Source: Acidilobaceae archaeon (GTDB taxonomy: Archaea > Thermoproteota > Thermoprotei_A > Sulfolobales > Acidilobaceae). Taken from it: a stretch of DNA of 64,000 bases. Below the pieces are notes generated by a model, which did no database searches, had not been told where the DNA came from, and saw nothing but the letters and a program-made list of their open reading frames with translations. The DNA lies in assembly GCA_026413755.1 (NCBI GenBank), contig JAOAKH010000003.1:1-64000 (forward strand), given 5' to 3'. This document shows positions 55,630 through 64,000 of the stretch, piece after piece. Position numbers and translations under genes: made by a program. The number at the start of each line of letters is the position of its first letter. Position 1 is the stretch's first letter.

Positions 55630-55893
55630 GTGTCTGCGAGGAAGCCTAGTAGGAAGATATTGGAGCATAGGCTGGTCCCCCAGCATAGGAAGCTCAGTGC
55701 AGAAGAGGCACTCGAGGTCTTCGAGAGCCTCGGCGTCAAGCCGTGGCAGTTGCCGCAGATCAGCGTTAACGACCCAATCGTGAGGCTCCTGGGGGCAAAG
55801 CCAGGGGACGTGATAGAGATAAAGAGACGCTCCCCCACGGGCGGCATATCCTTGGCTTATAGGGTCGTGGTAGCGCTGGAGAGGAGGGCGTGA
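55630..55893 (+). CDS. rpoH: RNA polymerase subunit H (Rpo5)
   Basis: An 87-residue protein equal to the C-terminal domain of eukaryotic RPB5; it forms the lower jaw gripping downstream DNA. Motifs: ILEHRLVPQHRKLSAEEALEVF, LPQISVNDPIVRLLGAKPGDVIEIKRRSPTGG and YRVVVAL. The frame is open far upstream, but GTG 55630 gives the standard short archaeal form; the longer version would be antisense to RuvBL. One base separates it from rpoB. Confidence 0.95.
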   Translation: MSARKPSRKILEHRLVPQHRKLSAEEALEVFESLGVKPWQLPQISVNDPIVRLLGAKPGDVIEIKRRSPTGGISLAYRVVVALERRA

Positions 55894-55894
55894 A

Positions 55895-58800
55895 ATGGGA
55901 GCAGCGCTAACCCCTGAAGACCTCTGGAAGGTCTTTAGGAGCTACGTCAATACTATGGGCCTTGCCAGGCAGCACCTGGACTCCTACAACGACTTCGTTT
56001 CGAAGCGCCTGAGAGAAATTGTAGAGTCTATGGGAGAAGTGAAGGTCTCGTGGAGGCCTAGGGGGAAGCAAGAGCTCCCACCAGGCACGGAGCCGGAGGT
56101 GAAGATAATCATAAAGATCCCTCAAAAGCTCGAAGAGGCGTACTCCAAGCCCTTAGTGAGGGAAGCTGAGGGCTACGTTCATCCCACAACCCCCTTCGAG
56201 TGTAGGTCACGAGACATAACCTATGCGGCTTCTCTCTTCGCTGACTTCACGCTGGTATACGACGACGGGAGGGAGGAGAGGAAAAGGCTTAAAATGGCAG
56301 AGATCCCCGTAATGATCAAGTCAGTGATCGACCCGCTGAGCAGAATGAACGAGAGGGAGCTCATAGCCATAGGAGAGGACCCGAAGGACCCCGGGGGCTA
56401 CTTCATAATTAACGGCAACGAGAAGGTGATCGTAGCCCAGGAGGACCTGGCCGTCAACAGGATCATAGTGGGTAAAGCGGCCACTGGAACAGCGAAGATA
56501 ACTCACTCCGCAAAGGTAGTCTCTACGAAGCGCGGCATCAGGAGGCAAGTGATTGTGGACAGAATGAGCGATGGGACCCTGGAAGTTACCGTCTCTAAGC
56601 TGAGCTTCAGGATCCCCTTCGTGGTACTCATGAGGGCCCTTGGCTTTGAGAAGGACATAGAAATAGCTTATGCGGTGTCTCATGATCCAGAGATCCACAG
56701 GGAGCTCCTGCTTAGCTTCGAGATTGTCAGGGATCTTGCACCGGACAGAACGAAGGCCCTGGAGTTCTTGGGCAACAGGTTAGCGCTGGGTCAGCCGGTG
56801 CAGATAAGGATACAAAGGGCAGAGGAGTTCCTTGACAATCAACTCCTACCTCACATAGGCACAAGGCCAGAGGACAGGATAAAGAAGGCCTTCTACCTAG
56901 CAGAAATGGCAAACAGGGTGCTTCAGCTGTACCTGGGCAAGAGGGCCGAGGACGACAAGGACCACTACTCCAACAAGAGGGTGAGGCTGGCAGGGGACCT
57001 CCTGGCTGAGATCTTCAGGGAGGCCATGGAGGTGTTCGTGAGGAGCCTCCAGTCGCAGCTCGAAGAGCACCTAGCTCAGATGAGCTATAGGGACAGACTA
57101 AAGCTCGTGGCGCTCGTGAGGAGCGACATAATAACGGAGAGGCTGAAGACCGCCATAGCTACTGGCAACTGGGGCCAGGATAGGACGGGCATAAGCCAGG
57201 CGCTGGACAGAACTAACTGGACTAGCCTTCTCAGCCACTTAAGAAGAGTCATATCTATGCTTAGCAGGGGTCAAGCGCACTTCGAGGCAAGGGACCTACA
57301 CGGCACCCACTGGGGGAGACTCTGCCCCTTCGAGACCCCGGAGGGCGCTAACGTCGGCCTCGTGAAGAACCTGGCGCTCACCGCCTACATTTCTGTGGGC
57401 ACAAGCGAGGAGATGGTGGAGAAGATGCTATACGAGGAGTTCGGCGTCGTGCCCATAGGTAAAATACTCAAGGAAATAGTGGAGACAGGCCAGGTTCCTG
57501 AGGTAGTCCTTGCGGGCTCAAAGGTCTTCCTGAACGGCAGGCCCGTGGGCTACCACGAGGACGGGGAGAGGCTGACAAGGGAAATCAGGGAGAGGAGGAG
57601 GGCTAACAAGCTCTGCGAGGGGAGGGCGGAGGATCACAGGTGCTTCGAGATAAGCGTGGCCCACATTAGGACGGGGGTCGCGGACGAGGTATACGTTAAC
57701 GCCGACGAGGGCAGGCTCCTGAGGCCCGTCATTGTAGTGAAGGAAGGGAAGCCGCTGCTAACGAAGGAGTGGGCGGAGAAGCTCTCTTCGGGAGAGGCGA
57801 GCTTCTGGGACCTCGTGGAGAATGGTATAGTAGAGTTCTTAGATCCTGACGAGGAAGAGAACGCATACGTAGCAGAGCTCCTCCAGGACCTTAACGAGAA
57901 GCACACCCACTTGGAGATATGGCCTGCAGGCATTCTGGGCGTGGGCGCAAGCACCATCCCCTACGCGGAGCACAACCAGAGCCCGAGGAACACCTACCAG
58001 TCCGCCATGGCAAAGCAGGCCTTAGGGCTATACGCATCTAACTTCAAGTTCAGGAACGACACCCATGCCTACGTGCTCCAGTATCCACAGAGGCCCATCG
58101 TGCAGGTGAGGAACCTCGAGGTGGTGGGATACAACGACAGGCCTTCGGGGCAGAACCTGGTGGTGGCGATAATGGCATATACTGGGTACAACATCGAAGA
58201 TGCCGTTATATTCAACAAAACCTCCATAGACTACGGGTTAGCCCGAGCGTACTTCTTCAGGACCTACATTGCGCAGGAGCAGGACTACCCAGGAGGACTG
58301 AGCGACAAGATAGGCATCCCCTCGCCGAAGCTCTACGACCACAAGGGAGATCAGTACTACAAGAAGCTGGCGCCAGACGGCATAGTGTACCCAGAGGTCG
58401 AGGTGGAGAGCGGAGACGTGTTAATAGGCAGGGAGAGCCCGCCGAGGTTCATGGGAGAGGAGAGGGTAGTTTCGGTGTCTCTCATCTCCAACAGAGACAC
58501 GAGCGTCCAGCTGAGGTACGGCGAGTCGGGCATAGTCGACTCGGTGCTCCTCATGAGGACCCTTGAGAGGAACAGGCTCGTCAAGGTAAGGGTCAGGGAC
58601 CTAAGGATACCTGAGATAGGGGACAAGTTTGCCAGCAGGCACGGCCAGAAAGGCGTCATAGGCATGACGCTGAGGGCCTACGACATGCCCTACAGCGAGG
58701 ACGGCATAGCCCCCGACCTCATACTTAACCCCCACGCTATACCTTCTAGGATGACAGTGGGCCAGCTGCTCGAGGAGATAGCAGGGAAGCTAGGGGCCCT

Positions 58801-59410
58801 TAAGGGGAGGTATGTGGACGCTACTCCCTTCTACAAGGAGAGCATAGATAGCATAAGGTTAGAGCTGTTGAAGCTCGGCTATGATCCGGATGCGAGGGAA
58901 GTAATGTACGACGGCAGGACTGGCGACCTGATTCAGAGACCTATTGTTATGGGTATTGTGTTCTACCAGAGGCTCTACCACATGGTCTCGAGCAAAATGC
59001 ATGCGAGGGCCACCGGAAAGGTGCAGCTGCTCACCAGACAGCCCACGGAGGGCAAGGCTAAGCAAGGAGGCCTCAGGTTCGGCGAGATGGAGAGGGACAG
59101 CCTCGTGGGCCACGGAGCAGCAATGGTGCTGAGAGACAGGATGATGGAGGCAAGCGATATATACACAATATACGTCTGCAACATCTGTGGTCACATAGGC
59201 TGGTACAATAGGAAGAAGCAGCTCTACGAGTGCCCCATTCATGGCGCCGAGGGCGACCTCAGGCCCGTGAAGGTGCCCTACGCTTTCAAGCTCCTGCTAC
59301 AAGAGCTATTGAGCATGGCCATAAAGCCGGAGATAAAGGTGACGGATAAAATAGCCCTTATATCGCCTCTCTTCCAGAAAAGGGAGAAAGGGTCTGAGGA
59401 AGGTAGCTAG
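55895..59410 (+). CDS. rpoB: RNA polymerase subunit B, undivided
   Basis: A 1171-residue beta-like subunit forming the catalytic cleft with A'. It is in one piece, as in crenarchaea (split B'/B'' in many euryarchaea). Markers: SRDITYAASLFADFTLVY, GYFIINGNEKVIVAQED, GRLCPFETPEGANVGLVKNL (fork loop region), YNIEDAVIFNKTSID, GDKFASRHGQKGVIG (hybrid-binding region), and the C-terminal zinc site CNICGHIGWYNRKKQLYECP. ATG 55895. Confidence 0.98.
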   Translation: MGAALTPEDLWKVFRSYVNTMGLARQHLDSYNDFVSKRLREIVESMGEVKVSWRPRGKQELPPGTEPEVKIIIKIPQKLEEAYSKPLVREAEGYVHPTTPFECRSRDITYAASLFADFTLVYDDGREERKRLKMAEIPVMIKSVIDPLSRMNERELIAIGEDPKDPGGYFIINGNEKVIVAQEDLAVNRIIVGKAATGTAKITHSAKVVSTKRGIRRQVIVDRMSDGTLEVTVSKLSFRIPFVVLMRALGFEKDIEIAYAVSHDPEIHRELLLSFEIVRDLAPDRTKALEFLGNRLALGQPVQIRIQRAEEFLDNQLLPHIGTRPEDRIKKAFYLAEMANRVLQLYLGKRAEDDKDHYSNKRVRLAGDLLAEIFREAMEVFVRSLQSQLEEHLAQMSYRDRLKLVALVRSDIITERLKTAIATGNWGQDRTGISQALDRTNWTSLLSHLRRVISMLSRGQAHFEARDLHGTHWGRLCPFETPEGANVGLVKNLALTAYISVGTSEEMVEKMLYEEFGVVPIGKILKEIVETGQVPEVVLAGSKVFLNGRPVGYHEDGERLTREIRERRRANKLCEGRAEDHRCFEISVAHIRTGVADEVYVNADEGRLLRPVIVVKEGKPLLTKEWAEKLSSGEASFWDLVENGIVEFLDPDEEENAYVAELLQDLNEKHTHLEIWPAGILGVGASTIPYAEHNQSPRNTYQSAMAKQALGLYASNFKFRNDTHAYVLQYPQRPIVQVRNLEVVGYNDRPSGQNLVVAIMAYTGYNIEDAVIFNKTSIDYGLARAYFFRTYIAQEQDYPGGLSDKIGIPSPKLYDHKGDQYYKKLAPDGIVYPEVEVESGDVLIGRESPPRFMGEERVVSVSLISNRDTSVQLRYGESGIVDSVLLMRTLERNRLVKVRVRDLRIPEIGDKFASRHGQKGVIGMTLRAYDMPYSEDGIAPDLILNPHAIPSRMTVGQLLEEIAGKLGALKGRYVDATPFYKESIDSIRLELLKLGYDPDAREVMYDGRTGDLIQRPIVMGIVFYQRLYHMVSSKMHARATGKVQLLTRQPTEGKAKQGGLRFGEMERDSLVGHGAAMVLRDRMMEASDIYTIYVCNICGHIGWYNRKKQLYECPIHGAEGDLRPVKVPYAFKLLLQELLSMAIKPEIKVTDKIALISPLFQKREKGSEEGS

Positions 59411-59420
59411 GGGGATCTAT

Positions 59421-63610
<4,190 letters not shown>

Positions 63611-63619
63611 GGGTGGACT

Positions 63620-64000
63620 ATGAGCGAGGACAGGATCACCGTGGAGGAGCTCAAGTTCATGTCAATATTCAGCGAGGTGACAGGAGCGACTCCGATCAGG
63701 TGCATAGTGGAGGAGGAGAGCGGAAAACTGCTCTTCTTGGTGAACAAGGGGGAGCTGGGCAAGGCCGTTGGGAGGAACGGCGCGAACATAAGGGTGCTGG
63801 GCGAGCTCTTCAAGAGGTCCGTGGAGGTCTTCGAGTACTCTGATAATGTGGAAGAAATGGTGAGGAACCTCTTCCCAGCAGTGAGAATACTAGAGGTGAG
63901 CGTTTCAGAGAGGGGCGAAGAGAAGTTGATTAGCGTTAGGGTTAGAGAGGAAGACAAGGGGAGGGCCATAGGGAGGAACGGCAGGAACGTTAAGAGGGCC
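63620..64000 (+). CDS. nusA: NusA-like KH-domain transcription factor, cut by the window edge
   Basis: The first 127 residues of archaeal NusA, which runs past the right end. Two KH domains are seen: GELGKAVGRNGANIRVLGELF (about 49-69) and REEDKGRAIGRNGRNVKRA (about 109-127, incomplete). Unlike bacterial NusA it has no N-terminal polymerase-binding or S1 domain. ATG 63620 follows rpl30e by nine bases, the typical rpl30e-nusA pair; rps12 would be expected next. Confidence 0.93.
   Translation, partial: MSEDRITVEELKFMSIFSEVTGATPIRCIVEEESGKLLFLVNKGELGKAVGRNGANIRVLGELFKRSVEVFEYSDNVEEMVRNLFPAVRILEVSVSERGEEKLISVRVREEDKGRAIGRNGRNVKRA

Overview
The window is a gene-dense, GC-rich stretch of a hyperthermophilic crenarchaeon (Thermoprotei; most like Desulfurococcales/Acidilobales). 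Four observations support this: a crenarchaeal DNA-import (Ced) locus; the crenarchaeal RNA polymerase order rpoH-rpoB-rpoA1-rpoA2-rpl30e-nusA with undivided rpoB; an Rpo8 subunit; and archaeal TATA promoters with many leaderless or Shine-Dalgarno starts using GTG and TTG. The first 16 bases are a Nextera mosaic-end adapter remnant, so base 1 is a raw assembly edge. Both end genes (an M32 carboxypeptidase and nusA) are cut.

Layout. 1-6.5 kb: M32 peptidase tail, FAD oxidoreductase, a ribbon-helix-helix/coiled-coil protein, a DHPS-related protein, an Mrp ATPase, and an inverted rpl3-rpl4-rpl23 set led by a SPOUT methyltransferase (to 7.4 kb). 7.4-12.6 kb: a methylisocitrate-lyase-like enzyme and cedB-cedA-cedA1, flanked by two small proteins of unknown function. 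12.6-21.7 kb: Trm112, phosphohexosamine mutase, DUF354, RNase HII, Trm10, a class V aminotransferase, a PP-loop-less Ncs6-like protein, gar1-tfb, a splicing-endonuclease structural subunit and a protein disulfide oxidoreductase. 21.7-22.4 kb is the only long non-genic stretch. It holds decayed-looking coding fragments on the minus strand and a candidate C/D box sRNA on the plus strand.

22.4-25.6 kb: a minimal type IV pilus set (platform, ATPase, pilin). 25.7-36.8 kb: deoxyhypusine synthase, topoisomerase VI B and A, a second C/D sRNA candidate antisense to the end of top6A, MptE-like kinase, CBS protein, Rpo8, an Sm-like protein, a PAC2 protein, PhoU/TrkA-C protein and NreA. 36.8-38.5 kb: a winged-helix gene bracketed by two matching palindromes and followed by an AT-rich spacer, a possible replication origin or shared operator, then a DUF4443-like gene. 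38.5-44.9 kb: two tandem giant subtilases, each with a signal peptide, long coiled-coil stalk and C-terminal membrane anchor.

45-53 kb: tRNA-Gly, TrmY-like methyltransferase, rpl2-rps7-tuf-rps10, tRNA-Ser, MBL hydrolase, the pgk-gap pair, an aminotransferase and tRNA-Lys. 53-55.6 kb: an HTH regulator with three operator-like repeats, an intron-containing tRNA-Thr, a CoxG-like protein and a RuvBL/TIP49 ATPase. 55.6-64 kb: the RNA polymerase operon into nusA.

Most genes serve information processing (translation, RNA modification, transcription, DNA repair and topology). The accessory surface functions are DNA import, the pilus and the stalked proteases. The most interesting signals are rps7 with a well-placed AUA start, the twin palindromes around the winged-helix gene, two C/D sRNA candidates with TATA boxes at the right distance, the PP-loop-less Ncs6-like protein, the stalked subtilase pair, and the Ced locus with a large CedA ectodomain.
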